64,000 bases of DNA from Variovorax sp. EL159 (lineage in GTDB: Bacteria; Pseudomonadota; Gammaproteobacteria; Burkholderiales; Burkholderiaceae_C), in contig NZ_FMUJ01000012.1 of NCBI RefSeq assembly GCF_900100965.1, positions 1 to 64,000 of the forward strand. Direction: 5' to 3'. The position numbers and the translations under genes are program-made. This document shows positions 38,712-47,548 of the stretch, piece after piece. Each line of letters begins with the position of its first letter. The stretch's first letter is position 1. Under the pieces are notes generated by a model, which worked only from the letters and a program-made list of their open reading frames with translations, had not been told where the DNA came from and did no database searches.

Positions 38712-39347
38712 TCAAAGCCCCGTGAAGGCGCGCCGGGCCAGCATGGCGGCCAGCACGAGCATGGTCCCGCCGATCAGCGCGTCGAGCATCTGCCAGGCCC
38801 GCGGACGGGCGAACACCGGCGCCAGCAGCCGTGCGCCGTAGCCCAGCGCGGTGAACCACAGCGCACTCGCCAGCGACGCACCCGCCACGAACCAGACCTT
38901 GAGCGAGCCCGCGTACTGCGCCCCCGCGCTGCCCACCAGCAGCACCGTGTCGAGGTAGACATGCGGATTCAGCAGCGTGAAACCGGCGGCCTGCGCCACG
39001 ACGGCCGCGCGCGAAAGCGATGTGCCCTGCGCCGTCGTCTGCAACGCGCCGGGCTGGCGCGAGCGCCACAGCGCCTTCAGGCCGTAGGCGCACAGGAACG
39101 CGGCCCCGAACCCGGCAAGCACCGTGGCGAGCATCGGCCGGCCCTTGAGCGCCTGCGCCATGCCAGCCACGCCGGCGCCGATCAGCACGGCGTCGCTGGC
39201 CGCGCAGAACAGCACCACGGCGCTGACGTGCTCGCGCCGCAACCCCTGGCGCAGCACATAGGCGTTCTGGGCGCCGATGGCGACGATGAGCACCAGGCTC
39301 ATGAAGAGTCCGTTGAGGAAGGCGGCGGAGACGATTTCGGCAGGCAT
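38712..39347 (-). CDS. argO: LysE/ArgO-type amino-acid exporter
   Basis: 211-aa inner-membrane protein with about six hydrophobic segments. The N-terminal GLFMSLVLIVAIGAQNAYVLRQGL is characteristic of LysE/ArgO exporters of arginine and lysine. It is divergent from an ArgP-type regulator across 74 bp with a candidate operator, the classic argO/argP layout. Export of basic amino acids controlled by ArgP is therefore likely. Confidence 0.92.
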   Translation of the reverse strand: MPAEIVSAAFLNGLFMSLVLIVAIGAQNAYVLRQGLRREHVSAVVLFCAASDAVLIGAGVAGMAQALKGRPMLATVLAGFGAAFLCAYGLKALWRSRQPGALQTTAQGTSLSRAAVVAQAAGFTLLNPHVYLDTVLLVGSAGAQYAGSLKVWFVAGASLASALWFTALGYGARLLAPVFARPRAWQMLDALIGGTMLVLAAMLARRAFTGL

Positions 39348-39379
39348 GGCGCGAGCTTGCCGCCTGCATCCGATTCAAT

Positions 39380-39411
39380 CAAACTAAACTTTCTAACTTC
39401 AATTCAGTTTG
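39380..39411. promoter_or_regulatory. Candidate ArgP operator between argO and argP
   Basis: CAAACTAAA (39380-39388) and TTCAGTTTG (39403-39411) form an inverted repeat matching at 8 of 9 positions, in an A/T-rich 74-bp divergent intergenic region of an otherwise GC-rich neighbourhood. This is typical of LysR-type binding sites and sits 11 bp before the argP start. Confidence 0.5.
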
Positions 39412-39421
39412 GCTTCATCCC

Positions 39422-40330
39422 ATGCTCGACTACGCCGCCCTCAACGCCCTGGCCGCCGTGGTGCGCGAAGGCAGCTTCGAGCGCGCAGCCCGCGCGCTGC
39501 ACGTCACGCCCTCGGCGGTGTCGCAGCGCGTGAAGGCGCTCGAAGAACGCACCGGCGGCGCGCTGCTGGTGCGCGGCCAGCCCTGCGTCGCGACCGAGGC
39601 GGGGCTGCAGCTGTGCCGGCACGTCGAGCGCGTGGGCATGCTGGAACACGAACTGCACGAGGCCTTGCCCGCTCTCGGCATGGGCGGCGAGGCGGGCGAA
39701 CGCGTCACGGTGCGGGTGGCGGTCAATGCCGACAGCCTCGCGACGTGGTTCATCGCCGCCGCAGCAGCCTTTGCGTCGCAGGAAGAAGGCGCCCTGCTCG
39801 ACCTCACCGTCGACGACCAGGACCACACGGCCGAGCGGCTGCGCAGCGGCGCAGTGCTCGCTGCCGTGACCGCGCTGGCCCAGCCGGTGGCCGGCTGCAA
39901 CAGCGAGGCGTTGGGCACGACGCACTACGTGGCGGCCGCGAGCCCCGGCTTCGTGCGGCGGTATTTCGAAAAAGGCGTGGGCGCCCGCACGCTGGCGAAC
40001 GCGCCCAGCCTCGTGTTCGACCGCAAGGACCGCCTGCAGACGCGCTGGGTGCGCCGCATCTGCCATCGCAATGTCGAGACGCCCCGGCACTGGGTACCCT
40101 CGTCGACGGCGTTCGTCGACGCGGCGTGCGCGGGCATGGGCTGGGGCATGCATCCGGCCAGCATGGTGGCCGACGCGATACGGGAAGGAAGGCTGGTGGA
40201 GCTGGTGCCCGGCTCGACGCTGCCGGTGCCGCTCTACTGGCAGCAGGCGCGCGCGGCGCCGCAGTTGCTCAAGAAGCTGGGAGCGGCGGTGCGTGCCGCC
40301 GCCACCAGCGGGCCGCACGCACTGGCCTGA
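39422..40330 (+). CDS. argP: LysR-type regulator ArgP
   Basis: 302-aa LTTR of the ArgP/IciA group. DYAALNALAAVVREGSFERAAR and SAVSQRVKALEERTG form the HTH, and the effector domain includes VAVNADSLATWF, a segment characteristic of ArgP. In E. coli it activates argO when arginine is bound and is held inactive by lysine; the same logic is expected here from the divergent argO neighbour. Confidence 0.92.
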   Translation: MLDYAALNALAAVVREGSFERAARALHVTPSAVSQRVKALEERTGGALLVRGQPCVATEAGLQLCRHVERVGMLEHELHEALPALGMGGEAGERVTVRVAVNADSLATWFIAAAAAFASQEEGALLDLTVDDQDHTAERLRSGAVLAAVTALAQPVAGCNSEALGTTHYVAAASPGFVRRYFEKGVGARTLANAPSLVFDRKDRLQTRWVRRICHRNVETPRHWVPSSTAFVDAACAGMGWGMHPASMVADAIREGRLVELVPGSTLPVPLYWQQARAAPQLLKKLGAAVRAAATSGPHALA

Positions 40331-40354
40331 CGGCCAGCCGGCGGGCCTACCTGC

Positions 40355-41701
40355 TTACTTGCCGCCCACCACCACCGTCACCATGCGTGCAGGCTGCAGC
40401 TTGCGCTCGAACGCGGCCTTGACTTCGGCCGCCGTGACCGCGTTCATGCGCGCGGTCCAGGTGTCGAGGTAGTCCAGCGGCAGGTCGTGCCAGGCGATGT
40501 TGGCGACATTGCCGATCAGCTTGCGGTTGCTGTCGAGCAGCAGCGGGAAACCGCCGATCAGGTTGTCCTTCGCGGCCTTCAGCTCGCTGGCGGTCGGGCC
40601 TTCGGCGACGAACTTCGCCAGCACCTCGCGCGACACCTTGATCGCCTGCTCGGCCTGGTCGGGCCGGGTCTGGAAGCCGATGCGGAACGCGCCCGCATCG
40701 AGCCCCGGCGCAAAGCCGCTGTAGATGCTGTAGGTCAGGCCGCGCTTCTCGCGCACTTCGTTGGTCAGGCGCGAGACGAAACCGCCGCCGCCGAGCACGT
40801 AGTTGCCGAGCGTGAGCGCGAAGTGGTCCGGGTCCTTGCGCGGGTAACCGGGCTGGCCGATGAAAACATGGGCCTGCGCCGAATCGAACGGAATGCGCTC
40901 GTCCTTCGGTGCCGTCAGCTCGGCCACCGGCGCGATCACCGGCAGCGCCGGGCAGCTCTCGGCGCTGGGCAGGCGCGACAGCAGCGCGGTGGCCATGGTC
41001 TCGGCCTCGGCACGGGTGACCGCGCCCACGATGCTGAGCTTGGCGCGGCACGGCAGCATCAACTGCTGGTAGCGCTGGCGCATGGTGGCCGTGTCGATGC
41101 GCGCGAGCGTGGCCTCGGTGACCTCCTGGCCATAGGGGTGCACGCCGTACACCGCCTGGCCGAACGCGCGGCCCGCGACGGTCGCGGGCTTGGTGTTGGC
41201 TTCCTTGATGGCGGCGTTGATGCGCTCACGCTCGCGCTGCCACACGTCGTCGGGAAAGGCCGGCTCACCGATCTCGCGCGAGGCCAGCGCCACCGCCTTG
41301 TTCAGCAGTGCCGGGTCGGACAGCGTGCGCAGCGAATAGCTGGTGCGGTCGGTGCCGGCGCTCACGTCGAAGCTGGCGCCCAGATCGGCCCAGGCTTCGC
41401 CCAGAGCGTTCTGGTCGAGCGCGGGCTCGCCGTTCTTGCCGGCGCGCACGCCCTTCTCGACCATGGCCGCCGTGGTGCTGGCCAGGCCCGCCTGCGGCGC
41501 GGGGTCGCGGCGGCTGCCGGCGTCGAAGTCGACCTGCACGTCGACGATCGGCAGCGCGTTGGTCGACACCAGGTAGATCTTGGCGCCGTTGGCCAGCGTC
41601 CAGTGCTGGATGGGCAGCGCGGCCTGCGCGCTGGTCATGCCGACGATGGCCGTCACGCCCGTGAACAGGGCGCACTGCGCTATCTTTTTAAGAATTTTCA
41701 T
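40355..41701 (-). CDS. Secreted M16-family protein, non-catalytic partner
   Basis: 448-aa protein with a signal peptide (MKILKKIAQCALFTG..., cleavage after AQA). The M16 fold is recognisable from NGAKIYLVSTNALPIVDVQVDFDAGSRRD and the glycine-rich GNYVLGGGGFVSRL. The zinc-binding HxxEH is absent: the equivalent helix reads GLASTTAAMVEKG. It is therefore the inactive half of an M16 pair, like the alpha subunit of mitochondrial processing peptidase. It starts 14 bp after the stop of the catalytic partner, in the same operon. Confidence 0.9.
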   Translation of the reverse strand: MKILKKIAQCALFTGVTAIVGMTSAQAALPIQHWTLANGAKIYLVSTNALPIVDVQVDFDAGSRRDPAPQAGLASTTAAMVEKGVRAGKNGEPALDQNALGEAWADLGASFDVSAGTDRTSYSLRTLSDPALLNKAVALASREIGEPAFPDDVWQRERERINAAIKEANTKPATVAGRAFGQAVYGVHPYGQEVTEATLARIDTATMRQRYQQLMLPCRAKLSIVGAVTRAEAETMATALLSRLPSAESCPALPVIAPVAELTAPKDERIPFDSAQAHVFIGQPGYPRKDPDHFALTLGNYVLGGGGFVSRLTNEVREKRGLTYSIYSGFAPGLDAGAFRIGFQTRPDQAEQAIKVSREVLAKFVAEGPTASELKAAKDNLIGGFPLLLDSNRKLIGNVANIAWHDLPLDYLDTWTARMNAVTAAEVKAAFERKLQPARMVTVVVGGK

Positions 41702-41715
41702 GAGATCGGGACCTT

Positions 41716-43164
41716 TCAGCGCAGCTCGCCTGCGGGCGCCGCGAAGCCACGGCCCCGCTTGGGTTCGGGTGGCAGGGGACGCAGCGTGGCGACCGTGAGC
41801 TGGTCGTCGCCGAAATACTTGGCGGCCACGGCCTGCACCTGGGCGGCCGTGACGGATTGCAGCCGGGCGACGATGCGCTCGCTGGCGTCGAGCGGCAGGC
41901 CCTGAATCCAGTTGCTGCCGAGTTCGCGCGCCTGCGCCATGACCGAGTCGCGCTTGTAGGTTTCGCTCGCCACCCATTGGGTCTTGACGCGGGCCAGTTC
42001 GGCTTCGCCCACGCCGTCCTTGGCGACGCGCGCCACCTGGGCGCGCAGCGCGGCTTCGACCGCTTCGACGGTCTTGCCGGCGGCGGGCACGCCTTCGAGC
42101 ATGAAGAGCTGCGGCCCGCGGCCGATGAAGCCCGAATAGGCACCGGCCGAGTCGGCGACGCGGTCGGGGCCCTGGGTGAGCGCGCGGTCCAGGCGCGCAC
42201 CGGCGTAGCCGTCGAGCACGGCGGACAGCACCACCAGCGCCCAGGCGTCGCTGTTGGTGTCGTCGATGTTCGCGAGCTGCGGCACGCGGTAGGCCAGCGA
42301 CACATACGCCTGCTCGGCCGGCGCCTTGAACTCGATGCGGCGGATGCCGCGCTGCGCGGGCTCGATGCGCGGCTTGCGCGTGGGCACCGCGCGCGAGGGA
42401 ATGTGGCCGTAGTACTTCTCGGCCATCGCACGCACCTGGGCCACGTCGACGTCGCCGGCCACCACCAGCACGGCGTTGGCGGGCACGTACCAGCGCTTGA
42501 AGAACTCGCGCGCATCGTCGGGCGTCATGGCGTCCAGGTCGCTCATCCAGCCGACCACCGGGCGGTGGTAGGGCGAGGCGGTGAAGACGGCGGCGTTCTG
42601 CTGCTCGCCGAGCAGCGCGCGCGGCTGGTCTTCGGTGCGCAGGCGGCGCTCTTCCTTGACGACCTCGATCTCGCGCTTGAACTCGTCGTCGGGCCACTGG
42701 TTGTTGGCGAAGCGGTCCGATTCGAGCTTCATCACCGCCTCGAGGCTGCCGACCGGGATCTGCTGGTAGTAGCCGGTGTAGTCGCGCGTGGTGAAGGCGT
42801 TTTCCTGGCCACCGAGCTGCGCCACGCGGCGCGAGAACTCGCCGGGCTTGATGTCCTTGGTGCCCTTGAACATCATGTGTTCGAGCGCATGTGCCACGCC
42901 GGAGGTGCCGTCGACTTCGTCCATGGAACCGACGCGGACCCAGACCATCTGCACCGCGGTCGGCGCGCGCCGGTCGGGCTGGACGATCAGCGTCATGCCG
43001 TTCGCAAGCGTGAATTGCTGAGGGCCCGGCGCGGCCGCCGTGGCGGCGGATGATGCGGCGGGAGCCGGTGTGGACTGGGCCTGCGCAGGCATGGCCCAGG
43101 ACGCCGAAAGCGCCACTGCCAGCACCGCACCAGACGCAGCACTGCGTGGCGAGAGGTGTTTCAT
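41716..43164 (-). CDS. Secreted M16 zinc metallopeptidase, catalytic subunit
   Basis: 482-aa periplasmic peptidase with a signal peptide ending near AQA. The inverted zinc motif HALEH (HxxEH) lies in GVAHALEHMMFKG at about residues 90-102, with the distal Glu about 75 residues on (EIEVVKEERR). It likely forms a heterodimer with the non-catalytic gene downstream and degrades peptides in the periplasm. It diverges from ftsY with only 29 bp between, so their promoters must overlap each other or the coding starts. Confidence 0.92.
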   Translation of the reverse strand: MKHLSPRSAASGAVLAVALSASWAMPAQAQSTPAPAASSAATAAAPGPQQFTLANGMTLIVQPDRRAPTAVQMVWVRVGSMDEVDGTSGVAHALEHMMFKGTKDIKPGEFSRRVAQLGGQENAFTTRDYTGYYQQIPVGSLEAVMKLESDRFANNQWPDDEFKREIEVVKEERRLRTEDQPRALLGEQQNAAVFTASPYHRPVVGWMSDLDAMTPDDAREFFKRWYVPANAVLVVAGDVDVAQVRAMAEKYYGHIPSRAVPTRKPRIEPAQRGIRRIEFKAPAEQAYVSLAYRVPQLANIDDTNSDAWALVVLSAVLDGYAGARLDRALTQGPDRVADSAGAYSGFIGRGPQLFMLEGVPAAGKTVEAVEAALRAQVARVAKDGVGEAELARVKTQWVASETYKRDSVMAQARELGSNWIQGLPLDASERIVARLQSVTAAQVQAVAAKYFGDDQLTVATLRPLPPEPKRGRGFAAPAGELR

Positions 43165-43193
43165 AGAATGGGTCGGATTGTAAAAAGCTCCTG

Positions 43194-44498
43194 ATGTTCA
43201 GTTTCTTCAAGAAAAAACCGCCTGCCGAAACCCCGGTCGCGCCGGCGCCCCCACCGCCAGCCGCCCCTGCACCTGCACCTGCCGCCGAGCCTGCGCCCGC
43301 GCGCTCGGTGTTCTCGCCTTCGAGCTGGTTCGGCACGAAGCCGGCGGCTGAAGCAGCGCCGTCGCCCGCGCCCACGCCTGCCCCGGCACCTGTCGAGCCG
43401 GCATCGCCGCCTCCGGTGGTGGCTGCACCGCCGGCACCCGCGCCCGTCGCCTCCCCGGCACCTACTCCGGCACCGGCCCCCGTTCCGGCGCCTGCCCCCA
43501 CCTTCGTTCCGCCCCCTCCCCCCGCGCCAGCCCCGGTGCCCGCACCTGCGCCGGCGCCCGTTCCGGCACCCGTTGCCGTCCAGGCGCCTGCCGCACCCGA
43601 ACGCAAGAGCTGGCTCGACAAGCTCAAGACCGGCCTGCGCAAGACCGGCACCGGCATCCAGGCCGTCTTCGTCAACGCGCAGATCGACGACGCGCTGTAC
43701 GAAGAACTCGAATCGGCCCTGCTGATGGCCGACACCGGCGTCAAGGCCACCGAGTACCTGCTCGACGACCTGAAGGTTCGCGTCAAGCGCCAGATGGCCA
43801 CCGATGCCGCACAGGTCAAGCTGCTGCTGGCCGATGCCGTCGCCGACCTGCTCAAGCCGCTCGAAAAGCCGCTCGTCATCGGCGAGTTCACGCCGACCGT
43901 GATCATGGTGGCCGGCGTCAACGGCGCGGGCAAGACCACCTCCATCGGCAAGCTCACCAAGCACCTGGCCACCGAAGGCGCCTCGGTGCTGCTGGCCGCG
44001 GCCGACACCTTCCGGGCGGCGGCGCGCGAGCAGCTGCTGGTCTGGGCCGACCGCAACACGGTCGAGATCGTGAGCAACGAAGGCGGCGACCCTTCCGCCG
44101 TGAGCTTCGATGCGGTGAACGCCGGCAAGGCGCGCGGCAAGGACGTGGTGCTGGTCGACACCGCCGGCCGCCTGCCCACGCAGCTGCACCTGATGGACGA
44201 GCTGAAGAAGATCAAGCGCGTCGTCACCAAGGCCGACGCCACCGCACCGCACGAAGTGCTGCTGGTGATCGACGGCAACACCGGGCAGAACGCGCTCGCG
44301 CAGGTCAAGGCCTTCGACGAAACGCTGGGCCTCACGGGCCTGATCGTGACCAAACTCGACGGCACGGCCAAGGGCGGCGTGCTGTGCGCCATCGCACGCG
44401 AGCGGCCGATTCCGGTGTACTTCATCGGCGTGGGCGAAAAACTCGAAGACCTCGAGACCTTCAACGCACGCGAATTCGCGCAGGCCCTGCTTGGATAA
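43194..44498 (+). CDS. ftsY: Signal recognition particle receptor FtsY
   Basis: 434-aa GTPase that docks SRP-ribosome complexes at the inner membrane. The N-terminal basic MFSFFKKKPP is a membrane-anchoring start. About 110 residues of Pro/Ala-rich low complexity follow (about 9-130), replacing the usual acidic A domain. The NG domain then follows: GVNGAGKTTSIGKL (G1, near 241), DTAGRLPT (G3) and TKLDGTAKGG (G4). A strong terminator follows. The long run of consecutive prolines suggests dependence on EF-P for translation; that is inference. Confidence 0.95.
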   Translation: MFSFFKKKPPAETPVAPAPPPPAAPAPAPAAEPAPARSVFSPSSWFGTKPAAEAAPSPAPTPAPAPVEPASPPPVVAAPPAPAPVASPAPTPAPAPVPAPAPTFVPPPPPAPAPVPAPAPAPVPAPVAVQAPAAPERKSWLDKLKTGLRKTGTGIQAVFVNAQIDDALYEELESALLMADTGVKATEYLLDDLKVRVKRQMATDAAQVKLLLADAVADLLKPLEKPLVIGEFTPTVIMVAGVNGAGKTTSIGKLTKHLATEGASVLLAAADTFRAAAREQLLVWADRNTVEIVSNEGGDPSAVSFDAVNAGKARGKDVVLVDTAGRLPTQLHLMDELKKIKRVVTKADATAPHEVLLVIDGNTGQNALAQVKAFDETLGLTGLIVTKLDGTAKGGVLCAIARERPIPVYFIGVGEKLEDLETFNAREFAQALLG

Positions 44499-44507
44499 GA
44501 AAAGAAA

Positions 44508-44546
44508 ACGGCCCCTGCTTGCGCCGGGGCCGTTCCTTGCTTTTTT
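44508..44546 (+). terminator. Rho-independent terminator after ftsY
   Basis: ACGGCCCC (44508-44515) pairs with GGGGCCGT (44526-44533) around a 10-base loop, followed by a T-rich tail ending in six T. It starts 10 bases after the ftsY stop and lies before the convergent lipoprotein gene end at 44604. Confidence 0.85.
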
Positions 44547-44603
44547 ATCGCTCCCTGTTCCCAGGCGTCACAGGTACCGGGCGCCTGAAACCTGATGAAC
44601 CCG

Positions 44604-45599
44604 TCAGGGGCCGAATGGCCCCGTGGGCATGCACAGTGCCGGACCCGTGCAGTTGACCGGCTTGTAGTAGTAGATCTTCGAGACGCCACCCGCGCCGAGC
44701 TGCCCGACGAAGCCATAGCCGTTGGCACCCTGGGCATTGGCCTGTTGAAGAAGGTCCGCGATGGCGGGCTGCGGCGCCAGCGCCTCGTAGCTGAAGGTGG
44801 ACGACTGCGAGGCGTCCCGGGCATAGATGTTCCCGTAGCTGTACGGCCCGCGGAAGCGGAAGCCGCGGCCGCCCTTTTCGTCGAGCTGGGCCAGGAACCC
44901 GGGCTCGTCGCTGGCGGCATCCGCCACTTCGTAGGTGAAGGTCGAATTGCCGAGCGAACTCTTCTCGAAGATGGCCTGCAACGCCGTGCCGAAGGAGTAG
45001 GCAGGCGCGACGTTGTAGAAGCCTTCCGACCCCTGCGCATTGCCGCGCGCGATGTAGCCGGCCCGATCGGCTGCAGCCGCTTCGAGCCTGTAGGTGAACG
45101 TGGCCGAGGTGTCGCTGTCCTTGCGGTACATGAAGAGGTTGCTGCCGCCGGCGCTCATCGTGCCGACCCAGCGGAATCCCCTGGCGCCGGCTGCGTTGGC
45201 GTCGTTCAGGAACGTGTTCGCATCGGTGGGTGCCGGCGTCAGTTCGTAGACATAGGTCGCATCGCCGGGCTTCACGTAGACGTTGGCGCTTCCCGGTGGC
45301 TGGTTGTTCGACAGCGGCGCCAGAAAGCGGAAGCCGCGCGCGCCCTCGGCGTTGAGGTCCGCGAGGAAGCCCGCGCGATCGCCGGCTGGCGGCAGCTGCT
45401 CGTACATGAACGTGCTGGTGGCCGGCGCGGGAGCAGGCGCGGGCGCCGGCGGTGCGGGTGGTGGCGGCGGGGGTGCAGGCGGCGGCGGCGCCACGGCGAC
45501 GGGCGGGATGAAGCCACTGTTGCCACCACCGCCACCACAAGCCGCCAGAGCCATGGTCGCCGCCACTGCGGCAGCCACGGCTGCGAGTTTGAACTTCAT
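44604..45599 (-). CDS. Lipoprotein with five tandem repeats of about 50 residues
   Basis: 331-aa predicted lipoprotein: signal with lipobox LAAC (Cys21), a Gly run, then a Pro/Ala linker to about residue 60. Five repeats follow. Each begins with a T/S-F/Y-x-Y strand (STFMYE, TYVYEL, TFTYRL, TFTYEV, TFSYEA), continues with a helix containing FLxxLNxxGxxG and ends in a second strand pair with an aromatic GFRF or GYGF. The regular layout suggests a chain of small alpha/beta units on the cell surface or in the periplasm. No domain family is recognised. It is monocistronic and converges on ftsY. Confidence 0.7.
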   Translation of the reverse strand: MKFKLAAVAAAVAATMALAACGGGGGNSGFIPPVAVAPPPPAPPPPPPAPPAPAPAPAPATSTFMYEQLPPAGDRAGFLADLNAEGARGFRFLAPLSNNQPPGSANVYVKPGDATYVYELTPAPTDANTFLNDANAAGARGFRWVGTMSAGGSNLFMYRKDSDTSATFTYRLEAAAADRAGYIARGNAQGSEGFYNVAPAYSFGTALQAIFEKSSLGNSTFTYEVADAASDEPGFLAQLDEKGGRGFRFRGPYSYGNIYARDASQSSTFSYEALAPQPAIADLLQQANAQGANGYGFVGQLGAGGVSKIYYYKPVNCTGPALCMPTGPFGP

Positions 45600-45758
45600 C
45601 GAGAGAAACCTCCGGGTCGTTTTGTTTGAGGACAACGCGGGCGAAGGTAAGACGCGGGAAAGATGCTCGCCAGTGTCGAAAGTCACGACACCTGCAGGCT
45701 GCATCGAAGATGGGCGCGCAGTGAATACCAATGCCTTCAGGCATCGGCTGCGCAATGG

Positions 45759-47537
45759 CTAGCGGGCGCCGGCCACCTCGGCCATGGCCTGCAGCAGCAC
45801 ATCGGCAACGACCGGCTTGAAGAGCACCGGCACCTTCGATTCGCGCACACGCTGCAGGCGTTCGGGCGCGGTTTCGCCGGTGATCAGCAGCAAGGGCGTG
45901 GTAGTGCCCCGCCACTGGCTGAGGCGCAGGCCCGTATCGAGGCCATCGGCGCCGTCGGCCAGCCGGTAGTCGCACACCAGCAGGTCGAAGGGACGCCCTT
46001 CGCTGCCCGCCTGCCGCAGGGCCGCGACGGCGGCAGCTTCGTCGGCCACGGCGTGCGCGTCGATGGCATGCGAGCGCAGCAGGCCGGTCATGGCCTCGCG
46101 GATTTCCAGTTCGTCGTCGAGCAACAGCACGCGGCCCGGCAGTGCGGGGCGGCGACGCCATGGCGTGTCGGCGGCCGTCTGCGAAAGCGATCCGGCCAGC
46201 CTGCGGGCCTGCACATCGACGGCCGGCAGCACGACGCGAAAGTGCGTGCCCCGCCCCGGCCGCGAATGCATCTGCACCGGATGCCCGAGCAGGCGCGAGA
46301 GCCGCTGCACGATCGACAGGCCAATGCCCAGGCCCCTCGAACGGTCGCGGCCCGGATTGTCGATCTGATAGAACTCCTCGAAGATGCGGCTCGACTGCTC
46401 GGGCGCGATGCCGATGCCGCTGTCGCGCACCTCGATCCACACCGCGTCGCCGCGGTCGCGCGCCGTCACCGTCACGCCCCCGCGCGCGGTGTACTTGAGC
46501 GCGTTGTCCATCAGGTTGGACAGCATGCGGTGCAGTAGTTGCGGGTCGCTGCGCACCCACAGGCCGCTGGCGCGCACGCGCAGCTGCAGCTGCTTCTGTT
46601 CGGCGCGGGCCGCGAAGGTGTGGTTGAGCGGCAGGAAGAGCGCGTCGAGTTGCACGGGCTGCGGCGCCGGCGTGATCACACCGGCGTCCAGGCGCGACAC
46701 GTCGAGCATGGTGTCGAGCGACGCACCCAGCGCATTCACCGCGCGCATCAGGCGCTCGGCGTTGCGGCTCTCGGGGCGGTCGCGCAGCTCGTTCTCGAGC
46801 GCGGCGCCGAACAGCGCGATGGCATGCAGCGGCTGGCGCAGGTCGTGGCTGGCAGTGCCGAGAAAGCGCGTCTTTTCTTCGCTTGCGCGCTCGGTGGCGG
46901 CGATCTGTTCGCCCAGCCGCGCGGCAAGCGCCTCGTTCTCGAAGCGCAGCAGGAGCGATTCGGTCAACAGCCTGTGCTGGCCGACGCCCGCGTGCAGGGT
47001 CAGCAACAGGTAGGCCGCGCTGGCGACCGCCAGAAAGAGATGCAGGCCGTCGCCCTGCCAGGCCAGCGCGGTGATCATGCCCAGCGACATGGGCATCGTG
47101 TAGCCGAACAGCGCCGCCTTCAGCGGCCACAGCGACTGCGCGGCCCGCGCGCAGCTGCCCACGATGACGGCCATCAGCAGCGAGGTCATGGGCAGGTTGT
47201 CGTGCGGCACGATGAGCCACGGCACCACGGCCGAGACCATGCTGACCAGCGTGACCATGCGCGAGATCTTCCGCGCCCAGTACGCGCTTTCGCGCGCGGG
47301 CCTGGAAGGGTTCCAGCGCGGCGTGAAGAACACGTAGATGTCGGCCATCAGCAGGCCCGCCATCCAGAACAGCAGGCTCGGCTCTTTCAGCTGCGAATAG
47401 ATGATGGAGCCGAACACCACCACGAAAGCCATGTGGGTCAGCGTCGAGATGCCGTAGGTGCTGTAGACCGAGGCAACGTGCTCGCGCAGCACCCGCTGGC
47501 CGAGCACGGCGTCGGCGGACGGATCGTTCGGCGTCAC
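45759..47537 (-). CDS. Hybrid sensor histidine kinase with receiver domain
   Basis: 592-aa inner-membrane kinase. Several hydrophobic segments (first about 200 residues) form the sensor. The HisKA motif TASHDLRQPLHAI carries the phospho-His, the HATPase N box is NLMDNALKYTA and the G box is DSGIGIAPE. A C-terminal receiver domain has the Asp in LLVCDYRLADG. The GTG at 47537 is chosen; a TTG at 47552 overlapping the regulator stop is also possible. It follows a NarL-type regulator gene, with which it likely forms a phosphorelay. The signal is unknown. Confidence 0.88.
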   Translation of the reverse strand: MTPNDPSADAVLGQRVLREHVASVYSTYGISTLTHMAFVVVFGSIIYSQLKEPSLLFWMAGLLMADIYVFFTPRWNPSRPARESAYWARKISRMVTLVSMVSAVVPWLIVPHDNLPMTSLLMAVIVGSCARAAQSLWPLKAALFGYTMPMSLGMITALAWQGDGLHLFLAVASAAYLLLTLHAGVGQHRLLTESLLLRFENEALAARLGEQIAATERASEEKTRFLGTASHDLRQPLHAIALFGAALENELRDRPESRNAERLMRAVNALGASLDTMLDVSRLDAGVITPAPQPVQLDALFLPLNHTFAARAEQKQLQLRVRASGLWVRSDPQLLHRMLSNLMDNALKYTARGGVTVTARDRGDAVWIEVRDSGIGIAPEQSSRIFEEFYQIDNPGRDRSRGLGIGLSIVQRLSRLLGHPVQMHSRPGRGTHFRVVLPAVDVQARRLAGSLSQTAADTPWRRRPALPGRVLLLDDELEIREAMTGLLRSHAIDAHAVADEAAAVAALRQAGSEGRPFDLLVCDYRLADGADGLDTGLRLSQWRGTTTPLLLITGETAPERLQRVRESKVPVLFKPVVADVLLQAMAEVAGAR

Positions 47538-47548
47538 GACCGGTCCGC

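Noticed and set aside
43240..43600. Short periodic repeats in ftsY as a possible CRISPR or tandem array
   Set aside because: The period follows Pro-Ala codons in an open frame, with no constant repeat and spacer structure.
40355..45040. A 1,561-codon open minus-strand frame
   Set aside because: Only 40355-41701 is the M16 partner. The rest lies antisense to or out of frame with the catalytic M16 gene and ftsY, and is composition-driven in GC-rich DNA.
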